Shown here: in pieces, positions 25,722 through 33,690 of the stretch
Position numbering within the stretch: the first letter of the stretch is position 1
Layout: each line of letters opens with the position of its first letter
Origin: Stigonema ocellatum SAG 48.90 = DSM 106950
GTDB taxonomy: Bacteria; Cyanobacteriota; Cyanobacteriia; Cyanobacteriales; Nostocaceae
Assembly: GCA_016903675.1 (NCBI GenBank)
Contig: JADQBA010000001.1
Location: 62,001-126,000, forward strand
DNA: 64,000 bases
Reading direction: 5' to 3'
The notes under the pieces: model-generated
Database searches by the model: none
Seen by the model: the letters and a program-made list of their open reading frames with translations, nothing else
What the model was told of the DNA's origin: nothing
Translations under genes and position numbers: made by a program

Positions 25722-26072
25722 AATAAGAGTACGATAATTTCATAACGCCCCTGTCCCTCCAGACTGGGGCTAGTGTTTCTCATCTGTCAGTTTTAGCTGT
25801 TCACTCGCCACTTAAGAAAAGCTTGCGATTTCAAGCTTTTGAAGGAGCACAAGCCCATATTTAAAACAGCCTTCACAACAAAGCAGACACACCCCAACAG
25901 TGTCTTTGGACTATTGATGTAGCTTAATAGCCAGTTAGCCCCAAAAGAAGTCCCAATTCGTAAAAAGGCACTTTTAGAAGTAGTTTGGTACGATTGAGAT
26001 ATCCACAATCGTTGCTATCTTCTCGGTCATCACTTAGTATAACCATTAAACTTAAATATAATTAAGCGAGCA
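25722..26072. promoter_or_regulatory. Divergent control region of operon 1
   Basis: This separates leftward operon 1 from the rightward regulator at 26073. It contains a dyad ACGATTG (25990-25996), nine bases, CAATCGT (26006-26012), and CTTAA/TTAAG around ATATAA (26051-26066) just before the regulator start. Both are good operator candidates for a phage-like switch. No gene is convincing in the remaining 250 bp. Confidence 0.45.
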
Positions 26073-26456
26073 ATGCAAAGTTTTGTATCAGAAAACTCCC
26101 AGCTTTACCAGCAGCTATTCGATGAGATGATGAAGCGCTTCCATTTAGAGGCGAAGGCAACCGCTGAAAAGGCTGATGTCTCAGAAGTCATGCTGTCTCG
26201 CTTTCGGCGGGGGAAAGCGGATTTGGGAGCATCAAAGCTCATAGCACTGCTTTTGGCCATTCCAGCAGAAGCTAGGATGTGGTATTTATCAGAGTTATTT
26301 GGTGTTAGCCCTGGTCACAGCTTGCGATCGCTTATTGCCCAAGCACCTCCTGAGGAACAGGCTGAAGCTTTGCGGGTGATTGCCGATATATTTGCAAATC
26401 ACAGTCGTGAAACTGCTGAACCAGTAAACCTCGCTCTTCGCCGTATGACCATTTAA
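26073..26456 (+). CDS. Cro/CI-like regulator facing operon 1
   Basis: 127 residues with a helix-turn-helix (ATAEKADVSEVMLSRFRRGK) and a helical C-terminal part. It is divergent from the replication-like operon, the usual position of a repressor controlling such an operon. It shares the opening MQS with the regulator at 29703 and has similar size. Start ATG with AAGCGAG upstream. Confidence 0.75.
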   Translation: MQSFVSENSQLYQQLFDEMMKRFHLEAKATAEKADVSEVMLSRFRRGKADLGASKLIALLLAIPAEARMWYLSELFGVSPGHSLRSLIAQAPPEEQAEALRVIADIFANHSRETAEPVNLALRRMTI

Positions 26457-26615
26457 GGTGGGTACTACTCACATGAGTCTTATATGGTTCACTCATCTCA
26501 AAGCGATCTGCCGGAGGCGGCAGCGAGTAGCGCGGGAGTACCCGCTACCGCAACGCAGAAGCGATCGCACCAACTGTAACTCACCACCATTGCAGTTCGT
26601 AACCATACCTCCCCC

Positions 26616-26904
26616 CTACTCTTCATCCCTCAGTTCAGCTAAAATCTTATCCAGCCTATCATTTGTATCCTTAGCAAGCCGGATGCATCTTACGCTTGCA
26701 GCCATTCCCCCCGGCGGCGGTAACAGCACCTTCAGGAACTTTGCCATTGAGCAGAAGTCCACTTCCTATGAGACTAATACCAGCAGACAATGCAGTGGCA
26801 ATTAGGGCAAGATTGAAACTGTACCGGGCTTGGCGCAGGCGTTCTTGGGCAATGCTTAATTCTAGGGCGGATTGGGAATGAGGCTTTTTCAACTTGTAGT
26901 TCAT
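26616..26904 (-). pseudogene. TRADD-N-associated membrane protein, frameshifted
   Basis: Starts MNYKLKKPHSQSALELSIAQ, then a helix and a membrane hairpin (ARYSFNLALIATALSAGISL ... GSGLLL). This is the pattern of small cyanobacterial proteins with a TRADD-N-associated membrane domain, linked in the literature to conflict systems. After VTAAGG a run of six G shifts the frame. With five G the sequence would continue MAASVRCIRLAKDTNDRLDK and end LRDEE at 26616. This is a one-base insertion in a homopolymer: a real mutation, a phase-variable tract or a sequencing error. Confidence 0.6.
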
Positions 26905-27151
26905 AGTGGATCGGAGTAACTGGGTCTGTACCTTAAGCATCCAGCCAAATCCCCCAAACCTTGACTGCACAATCGTTTGGCTACAATTATTCTGTGATTG
27001 TCCTATGCTTGGCAAGTGATTGTGTAGTATATTCCATAAGCCCTTAGCTGCTGCAAGGTATGATTAGAAGGGAACAGGGAACGGGGAACTCGTAACAGAA
27101 GTTTGTCACGACAAGAGCGTTACCGTTATTTAACGTATTTGGAAAGTCATG

Positions 27152-27931
27152 TCATGCTCCTTTGTGGATCGCACAGTTAACTTTTTCGCCTTCAATTAAC
27201 GCCCTAATTTCATTGACTGCCCTATGGCTACCAATCATTGCCTGCACCCCCCTCACTTTGTGTCTAGGAACAGATAGACTTCGCCCTTGGAAGTCCCCAT
27301 CCTCTAGAACTTCATATGAGTACCCCCAATACCAATGGCTGGGATTATCTGGATCACGAACGCCCTCTACGGCAGGGTAGGAGGCTACTGCCCCTGACTT
27401 GAGCTTTTTATTTTTAAGGTAGCGATACAAGCTGCCACTGGCTTTCGGTCTTTCTAGAGAATTTGATGAGCTATCCTCTAGAACTTTTCTGTGGTTACCC
27501 TCAGTTTCATCAAACTCTCTTTCTAGAGAACCAGCATTATCATCCTCTAGAACTTTAATGAAGGCTCTAATCGCTGTAATAGGTGCATTCTTCTCTATCA
27601 TGTATCGCACACCAGAGACTCGATTTCGAGTCAGTGAGAGTGATTTGGTCTTCCAATTCCCATCCTCGAAGATTTTGTAGTTGTATCCCCAGTACCAATG
27701 TTTCAGATTCTCTGGATCGCGATCGCCTTGAATGCGAGGATAAGATGCAATTTCACCTGATTTTAGCAAGACATTCTTTAAGTAGCGGTATAAAGAACCA
27801 CTAGCACTCTTAGTTACTTGGATACGAGAGGTGGTTTCTGCCTCTATTTTTTCTCTAGAAATTGTCCCGTCCTCTAGAACTCGGGTAGAAACCGAACATT
27901 CTATACATCCCTCTGGTAAGGAAATGCTCAT
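27152..27931 (-). CDS. Two-repeat DNA-binding-like protein of operon 2
   Basis: 259 residues with two copies of a domain of about 75 residues: ASGSLYRYLKN...SYP..xG.RDP.N..HWYWGY, then VxGVxxMI and an IRAxI helix. The domain is basic and aromatic-rich, as in small DNA-binding domains that read repeats; the name is unknown to me. Its linkers repeat VLED and SLER, encoded by seven TCTAGA sites. The ATG overlaps the stop of the zinc-protein gene (ATGA). It takes the place that the ParB-like gene has in operon 1, so it may be a non-homologous replacement. A piece of a related copy lies at 44316-44385. Confidence 0.55.
   Translation of the reverse strand: MSISLPEGCIECSVSTRVLEDGTISREKIEAETTSRIQVTKSASGSLYRYLKNVLLKSGEIASYPRIQGDRDPENLKHWYWGYNYKIFEDGNWKTKSLSLTRNRVSGVRYMIEKNAPITAIRAFIKVLEDDNAGSLEREFDETEGNHRKVLEDSSSNSLERPKASGSLYRYLKNKKLKSGAVASYPAVEGVRDPDNPSHWYWGYSYEVLEDGDFQGRSLSVPRHKVRGVQAMIGSHRAVNEIRALIEGEKVNCAIHKGA
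27303..27878. repeat. Seven TCTAGA sites in the two-repeat gene
   Basis: TCTAGA begins at 27303, 27453, 27477, 27522, 27546, 27854 and 27873. Two pairs are spaced exactly 24 bp, each as TTCTAGAGAA then CCTCTAGAAC. They fall in the linkers outside the conserved domains, giving VLED and SLER in the protein. Confidence 0.75.
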
Positions 27932-28419
27932 TCCTGCCCCTCCTCATCAGAGTCCTTAATTTCCTCCCAGTCTCCCCGCGCCGAATGGTGTTTCTCCTTT
28001 GCCAGGATAAATTCTGCTTGAATGCGATCACGCCTCCTCAAATTATGCGCCTGGGCGATTTCCCCGGTTGACTGTTCAACCCTCTGCTTTGCCATCTCAA
28101 ACCACGCCTGCCGAGTAGCTTCCCAGTCATCGCGTGCAAGCAAGTCGAGTTCGTTGCAAATGTCCCTTGTAAAGCGTGTGTCTAGGTTCTCAATTGGTAA
28201 ATTAACCCAAGTGTCATTCGCTTTACAGTTATCCCTCTGGCAGACTGGGAGGCGATCGCTGCTGTAATTGTAGTTTCGGACAACGCGGCGCACCAAGTAA
28301 GGCTGTACTTTCCCTGTATCTTGGCAGCAGAAACACTGCCACTGGGGAAAGAATATTTCTTTATCAGGGTACTCCTCTTCAGGGCGCATCGACAGCGGGG
28401 GGAGTTCTGGTAGCATCAT
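27928..28419 (-). CDS. Zinc-finger protein of replication operon 2
   Basis: 163 residues, homologous to 23789-24283: MRPEEEYPDKEIFFPQW, CFCC, DTGKVQPYLVRRVVRNYNY, a second Cys pair (CQRDNC, wider than in the homologue), then the helix RVEQSTGEIAQAHNLRRRDR and an acidic tail. It is translationally coupled to the initiator gene (stop and start overlap, with GGGGAGGAATC upstream). Role as for the operon 1 protein: a zinc-bound helper, unproven. Confidence 0.65.
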   Translation of the reverse strand: MMLPELPPLSMRPEEEYPDKEIFFPQWQCFCCQDTGKVQPYLVRRVVRNYNYSSDRLPVCQRDNCKANDTWVNLPIENLDTRFTRDICNELDLLARDDWEATRQAWFEMAKQRVEQSTGEIAQAHNLRRRDRIQAEFILAKEKHHSARGDWEEIKDSDEEGQE

Positions 28420-29228
28420 GATTCCTCCCCTAGTAAGCCGTTATCAACTACCCAGTGCCAGAATTCATTGCGATCGTTGTCTAGTTTTCCGCTTTCGGTA
28501 CGGAAGCTAAAGTTACCCATTGTGCGGATTTTCTCTAACCACTCGTCGCGCTGGGGGTGGTTCTCCCATTTGGCGTTTTGTGTCGCTTGTACCAATTCGG
28601 GTTGCGATTTCTGGAATAAATCGTAGTAAACCTCCCAGCGGTTTTGTTCCGCCTCATTTTTCTTGGCTAGCCACCCTTCTATGTCGTTGATCTGAGGACT
28701 AAAATCCTTTGTTTTTTCTCTAACAAAATTTAAAAAGTTCTCTCTCTCCCCATCTGAGAGAGTCTTTTTAAAGTCTGTATAAGTCTTAATAGTCTGAGGG
28801 GGGCTGGAATTGTTGCTATGTAAGGTTTCTGAGCTTTTATGTTCCGAAATCTTGGAAAGAGTTCCATTTTTTCGGATTAACTTCCGAGGTTTTGGACATT
28901 TTTCCGAAATCTCGGAATGCTGTCCAGATTTTTGGACAACATTCCGAACTTTCGGAACTCCTTGTAAATTGCGAAATGCAAAGCCCTTGTCTTGAAAATC
29001 AAATAGTTCAAATTCTTGAAATTTAGCGATCGCAGCGTAAAAGGTACTTTTCTTGATTCCTGCTTTTTGCATTACCGTTAAAGTGTTTGGTAAATCTTTG
29101 TAACAATCTCCCCAAGGATCGGTAACAGCTAAGTAAGTCCACAGCCTCCACTCAGCAGCAGTTAAATTAGCTTGATAGAGTTTTTCTAGGGTCTTTTCTG
29201 TCAGGGGGTAAAAGCTTTCACTGCTCAT
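28416..29228 (-). CDS. Initiator-like protein 2 with in-gene iterons
   Basis: About 270 residues. The N-terminal winged-helix region (LTAAEWRLWTYLAVTDPWGD, then KKSTFYAAIAKFQEF) is followed by a linker and a C-terminal domain homologous to initiator 1 (ATQNAKWENHPQRDEWLEKI). The linker sequence is not repetitive at the protein level, but its DNA holds six palindromes spaced exactly 20 bp (28842-28957). The start is 29228 with CAGGAG upstream; the frame is open to 29309. It heads operon 2, which faces a repressor at 29703. Confidence 0.6.
   Translation of the reverse strand: MSSESFYPLTEKTLEKLYQANLTAAEWRLWTYLAVTDPWGDCYKDLPNTLTVMQKAGIKKSTFYAAIAKFQEFELFDFQDKGFAFRNLQGVPKVRNVVQKSGQHSEISEKCPKPRKLIRKNGTLSKISEHKSSETLHSNNSSPPQTIKTYTDFKKTLSDGERENFLNFVREKTKDFSPQINDIEGWLAKKNEAEQNRWEVYYDLFQKSQPELVQATQNAKWENHPQRDEWLEKIRTMGNFSFRTESGKLDNDRNEFWHWVVDNGLLGEES
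28842..28957. repeat. Six palindromic iterons, 20-bp period
   Basis: Sixteen-bp units of the form TTCC-N8-GGAA start at 28842, 28862, 28882, 28902, 28922 and 28942. The best are TTCCGAAATCTCGGAA and TTCCGAACTTTCGGAA; the fifth is GTCC...GGAC, changed symmetrically in both arms. TCC and GGA are kept in all six. Twenty is not a multiple of three, so the regularity cannot come from a protein repeat. Confidence 0.85.
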
Positions 29229-29348
29229 CCATCTAGCTCCTGAATTGTTGATGAGAGAGCAGAATGAGAATGAGGTAGTAGAAAGTAGCCTGTACTTGCT
29301 CCAAAGCATTGCCTTGCGCTTTATGAGTGGTGCGTTTAAGCTTTGTCA

Positions 29349-29495
29349 TCACTGCACCTCCTCAATCGTGACAATTACGCCAAATTCTGAGCACGTGACT
29401 TGAGCAAGTGTCCTATCTATGAGTGTTGCATGTGCTACACTGGGTGCATGGGAATATCCGTTATTCGACGCTTGTACTTCTGTTTGATTCGTCAT
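29349..29495 (-). pseudogene. Remnant of the HTH/PD-(D/E)XK gene in operon 2
   Basis: Starts MTNQTEVQASNNGYSHAPS and ends RTLAQVTCSEFGVIVTIEE, the latter matching the end of the operon 1 protein (LALAQTTCFEFGITVTFE). The middle (winged helix and nuclease region) is gone. The 48-residue frame is open but lacks the functional parts. Confidence 0.6.
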
Positions 29496-29702
29496 AAAAT
29501 TTGAGTACTTTGAAGAAGGCTCCAGCAGTCCGCAAAGCTTGCTGGGGCTGTTTTTCTTTGTGAGAAGCTTACTGAGCGTGCAATCTGCTGATATTGCACA
29601 AATGGACATGAACTCTGATTTCATGCCACAATTGTTATGTGTAGATGCAAAGCAATAAACCGACAGGGCAAGCCTATACCCCGCTTGGATTCAACTTGTT
29701 AG

Positions 29703-30182
29703 TTGCAATCTTTAGCTTTACTTGATAGTATTCAATTACTTGAAAAAAAGCAAGTCCCCTTAAAAGAAAAAATGGAAATGCATCAAGAAGTACTGATTAC
29801 CGCAATTAAAAATAGTGGGATGACAGCCAGGGAAATTGCAGCAGCAGCAGGTGTCCATGAAAGCACACTCAGCAAGTTCCTTGATGGGAAAAATGACCTA
29901 AAAGCGGGAAATTACTTCAAAATCTTAAGTGTGCTTCCCGAAGCCCAAAGGCTTAAAGCAAGACTTAGTTTAGGGATAGTGGTTGACAACTTTCCTGATG
30001 AAAAAAGGTTACAAGCACTCACCCAAATGATTGAGCTGGCATCAGATGATGAAATGGAAGCTGCACTCTTTGCCATAGGACGCAAGTGGAAGCAAAGTAT
30101 AGGGTCGCGATCTGCCGTAGGCGGCAGCGCTTCGCTTATACGTAATTCCACTGAAACCCTTGATAGCGCAATTGCTGTATGA
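29703..30182 (+). CDS. HTH regulator facing operon 2
   Basis: Up to 159 residues. The helix-turn-helix is TAREIAAAAGVHESTLSKFL; the C-terminal ASDDEMEAALFAIGRKWKQS is shared with the next gene. A TTG at 29703 gives an MQS start like the regulator at 26073; ATG 29772 is an alternative. The end of the frame runs into a dispersed hairpin repeat (GGCGGCAGCGCTTCGC), so the last 30 residues are probably added by a repeat insertion. It is divergent from operon 2 and likely its repressor. Confidence 0.7.
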   Translation: MQSLALLDSIQLLEKKQVPLKEKMEMHQEVLITAIKNSGMTAREIAAAAGVHESTLSKFLDGKNDLKAGNYFKILSVLPEAQRLKARLSLGIVVDNFPDEKRLQALTQMIELASDDEMEAALFAIGRKWKQSIGSRSAVGGSASLIRNSTETLDSAIAV

Positions 30183-30309
30183 TAACCAACGAGGCATTGA
30201 GCCTTCATGAGTGTAAGTCCCTGCAAGAGCTTAATCAATTGCACCCAGAGCTTAATTTATATATTACAATAACACTATTGGCTTAAGTCAAGAGGAAGTT
30301 TAAAAAAAA

Positions 30310-30687
30310 ATGGCCCAAGTTCACCAGCTGTTCAAACAGGCGATGGATCGTTATGATGTGAAGGGAAAAGACCTTGCAGCGATAGCCGGGATAACTCCCA
30401 ATCATCTATCTGACTTTCGCTCAGGTAAGAAGTGGGTTGGTCCAGAAGTATTTGTGGCACTTTTAGAAGGTATGGACAAGCTATCGCCCGGTTCACGCCA
30501 ATACTTCTGCCAATTACTTGCAGGAGAAAAAACTACACAAGCAGAACACCACATAGTAAGTTTAATTGAGAATGCTTCAGACGATGAAATGGAAATGGTA
30601 ATACTCGCCTTTGGCCGCAGGTGGAAAAAGTCCTGTCAGCAAACTCCTGCAAGCATCTCCAGCCAACTCGATTCCGCGATCGCGTAA
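30310..30687 (+). CDS. Second HTH regulator
   Basis: 125 residues with a Cro/CI-type HTH (KDLAAIAGITPNHLSDFRSG) and the C-terminal ENASDDEMEMVILAFGRRWK motif seen in its neighbour. The two are tandem relatives, which fits successive replication modules bringing their own repressors. AGAGGAAG precedes the ATG at 9 bases. Confidence 0.75.
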   Translation: MAQVHQLFKQAMDRYDVKGKDLAAIAGITPNHLSDFRSGKKWVGPEVFVALLEGMDKLSPGSRQYFCQLLAGEKTTQAEHHIVSLIENASDDEMEMVILAFGRRWKKSCQQTPASISSQLDSAIA

Positions 30688-31014
30688 GCGTTGCCCGAAT
30701 CCCAAGGAACGAGCGCGACTCTGCGAAAGCGATCGCACTCATTCGTCTCCCTTGGTTCGAGCGCAGAACCCTGTTTGATGTAACTTGATACGTTTAGCGT
30801 TCCCACGGTTGACAAGCAGAACCAAACTACTTTTGGATTCCAAACCTCAGACTCTAACAGGTCAAATTCAATGAGTGTGGACTCCAATTCCCTCAACGCC
30901 TGCCACAACGCCAGATAGATTAAAGATTAAAAATTAAACATGCCACGTAAAGGTGCGTATTTGGAGAGAAAATAAAACAATTGAAAAATATTTCTTGATT
31001 TTGAATTGTTTTGA

Positions 31015-32880
31015 ATGCTTGCTCTACGTGATTATCAACAGGACCTAATTAACAAAGTTCTCGCCTCCTGGTCTGGTGGGATGAGAAAATTGCTGCTGCA
31101 ACTTAGTACGGGTGGCGGCAAGACCATTATATTTGCTACAGTGGCATCTGAATTCACTTGTAGGGGTGAAGGTGTTTTGGTAGTTGCCCATAGGGAGGAA
31201 TTAATTCTCCAGGCGGGGGAAAAACTGGCGATGGCCACGAGAGTGCAACCGGGAATTATTAAAGCAGGATATAAACCAATTGATTCGTTGATTCAGGTAG
31301 GTAGTATCCAAACTCTCTATCGTCGCAAAACCTACCCAAAGGCAGAGTTAGTCATTGTTGATGAAGCGCACCATTCTTCAGCTGCCAGTTACCGAAAATT
31401 ATTGGATGCTTATCCAAATGCTTTTATTTTAGGCGTTACGGGTACACCCAGGCGTGAAGATGGTTATGGACTGCGAGATATATTCGACAAGCTTATTTGC
31501 TCAATAACAACCAGGGAATTAATTGCCCTTGGGTACTTGACAGATTATAAGCTAATAGCAGGTTTTAAGTATTCTCAGCACCGCGTTCCACAAAAACGCG
31601 ACTTTACCAAAAAGGAACTTGAACAAGTCGCTTCTGACTACAAACCAGAAGAGGTGTTAAAGCAGTGGCGCAATTTTTGTGATGGTAAGAAAACAATACT
31701 CTTCGCGGTGAATGTCCAACACTCTGTTGCGATCGCAGCGAAATTTTATGCTGCTGGTATTCCTGCTGAGCATCTTGATGGGGATACTCCTCAAGATGAG
31801 CGTAAAGCAATTCTAGAGAGATTTAAGAGTGGCATCACAAAAATTATCACTAATTGTGCCATCCTCACCGAAGGATTTGATTGCCCAGACACATTTGCTG
31901 TTGTCATCGCCCGACCAACTACTAGTGTGACGCTATGGCTGCAAATGATTGGCAGAGTATTGCGTCCGGCACCGGGGAAAGACTATGCTATCATCCTTGA
32001 CATGACTGATAACTGGTTTAGGCTCGGTCGTCCTTGCGACAAAAGAGAATGGAGTCTTGACCCAATATCCTGCGACCCAGACACATTAGGGGTGAGATGC
32101 TGTCCTAGCTGTCATCATGTCTTTAAACCAATACCTGCTTTAATTCGTACTCTTGAGTATTTTAATCCCAAAAAGCGATCGTTTGTTACCCATTATGAAG
32201 TGGATTGTCCCTACTGTGGCAAGGCTTTTCGGTGGGTATTAGAAGATTCTCCTGGAATAGACAATGGTGGTGTGACTCAAATTGTCTCCACCTCTGGGAT
32301 TGAATTTAAAGAAGTTCCGCCTGATGTTCGTCCAGTGTTACTGCGCCCAATTCTTGAACTAAAAAAGTCTCAGAAAAGAAAAACAACACATCAGATTCAA
32401 ATTTACCTAGACGGATTAAAAACCTGGATTCTTTCTCATCAGGATTTAAATATAGCTGAATTGAAATATGCTGTTTATTTGCTGGAACTGGACAACTCGG
32501 AATCGCAGATAATTAATTATCTTATGTTGGTTTTAAGTTCTAAAATTAGAAAAGCAAAAACCTGGGATGACGTTGCGAAAATTATGTCTTCTCGTCCAAA
32601 TGATGTTAAGAAAATTATCTGGAGCCGACTGGCAAGTAACGAAAAAGACAAGTTAAACCAGATGAAATTTCAGTATGAGCAAGAACTCAAAGAATGGTTG
32701 ACTGAAGAGAATCTCGAAGATTTAGCTAACGACTTGTCAGTCTGCGACGATATAGAGATGATATCTTCTTTGTGGCAAATCTACAATAGGCAAGCTATTA
32801 GATTAGCGTCTAAGAAAATTATTGGTCATCAAGGTGTCCAAATTGCTGAGTGGATTAAACAATTAGATGCCATGAGTTAA
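31015..32880 (+). CDS. SF2 DEAD/DEAH-box helicase
   Basis: 621 residues. The N-terminus LRDYQQDLINKV is a Q-motif-like region. Then come STGGGKT (motif I), VAHREEL (Ia), DEAHHSS (II), TGTPRREDG (III), and the second RecA domain with ILTEGFDCPD and QMIGRVLRP (VI). After that a four-Cys zinc site (CCPSC, CPYC) and a helical C-terminus. This is the type found on phages and plasmids, similar to the XPB/RadD branch. Located just after the repressors of operon 2, it may unwind DNA for the same element. Confidence 0.85.
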   Translation: MLALRDYQQDLINKVLASWSGGMRKLLLQLSTGGGKTIIFATVASEFTCRGEGVLVVAHREELILQAGEKLAMATRVQPGIIKAGYKPIDSLIQVGSIQTLYRRKTYPKAELVIVDEAHHSSAASYRKLLDAYPNAFILGVTGTPRREDGYGLRDIFDKLICSITTRELIALGYLTDYKLIAGFKYSQHRVPQKRDFTKKELEQVASDYKPEEVLKQWRNFCDGKKTILFAVNVQHSVAIAAKFYAAGIPAEHLDGDTPQDERKAILERFKSGITKIITNCAILTEGFDCPDTFAVVIARPTTSVTLWLQMIGRVLRPAPGKDYAIILDMTDNWFRLGRPCDKREWSLDPISCDPDTLGVRCCPSCHHVFKPIPALIRTLEYFNPKKRSFVTHYEVDCPYCGKAFRWVLEDSPGIDNGGVTQIVSTSGIEFKEVPPDVRPVLLRPILELKKSQKRKTTHQIQIYLDGLKTWILSHQDLNIAELKYAVYLLELDNSESQIINYLMLVLSSKIRKAKTWDDVAKIMSSRPNDVKKIIWSRLASNEKDKLNQMKFQYEQELKEWLTEENLEDLANDLSVCDDIEMISSLWQIYNRQAIRLASKKIIGHQGVQIAEWIKQLDAMS

Positions 32881-32939
32881 ATTATCGCTTCAAAGCTTTT
32901 CAGATGCTGTAAATCCCCTTTATCAAAGTGCAGATACTT

Positions 32940-33300
32940 AGGTAACCATCCCATATTCCTGTTCCAAAAGCCCCAATAGTTTCTATTGGTTTAACAGCAG
33001 CGACCACTGCAATCATTTTTGCACCTCCTCATCCTCTTTCTCCCCTTCATCCTCCTTAATCTTTTCCCAGTCACCCCGCTTCAACTCATGTTTTTCTTTT
33101 GCAAGGATGAATTCAGCCTGAATGCGATCGCGCCTCCTCAGATTATGAGCCTGGGCAATCTCACTCGTCTCCTTGGAGACTCGCTGTTTTGCCATCTCGA
33201 ACCACGCGCTGACTGTTTGCTTCCAGTCCTCACGGCTTATAAGGTCTAGTTTTTTGCAAATCTGTGGTTTTAGGCGTGTATCAATTACACCCAAACCCTT
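32940..33300 (-). pseudogene. Third replication-like operon, reduced to fragments
   Basis: From 33300 to 33013 the minus strand encodes the C-terminal half of the zinc-protein family (LDLISREDWKQTVSAWFEMA, then the basic helix and acidic tail). It is coupled to MIAVVA, the start of the ParB-like family, which then jumps directly to its last residues (LLGLLEQEYG) near 32950: an internal deletion of some 700 bp. The upstream frame to 33558 is unrelated DNA joined to the fragment. Confidence 0.7.
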
Positions 33301-33690
33301 CCCCACCCACCTTAAAAATAGTAAATAGAACCCAATTAGGGATATCCAGAAAAATACTAAACCGCCGTGTGTTGGTGCTCCGGCCAAAAAGCTAGAGTTT
33401 TTGCCGGATAAAGAAAGCCGAGTTATTAATTTTGGACAAAGTCGAGCTAAGCATTGGGGAATAGTATTGCATTTTCCAGACCTAGACTCACTCTGCCCAT
33501 GGGCAAACTCTTCTGATTCTCTTTCTGTAGGTCTTCTCAAGTGCTGTTGGAGATTCACGCTCGCAATTCAGGGCAGTTAAGTTAAATTTAACTTAAGCCT
33601 TATCTTTAGAAACTTGCGTGGTGTAAATGGGGCAAACACCGAAGAATACCTTATAAGCCTGTTTCACAGGTTCCAGCAGGAGGTTCACAG

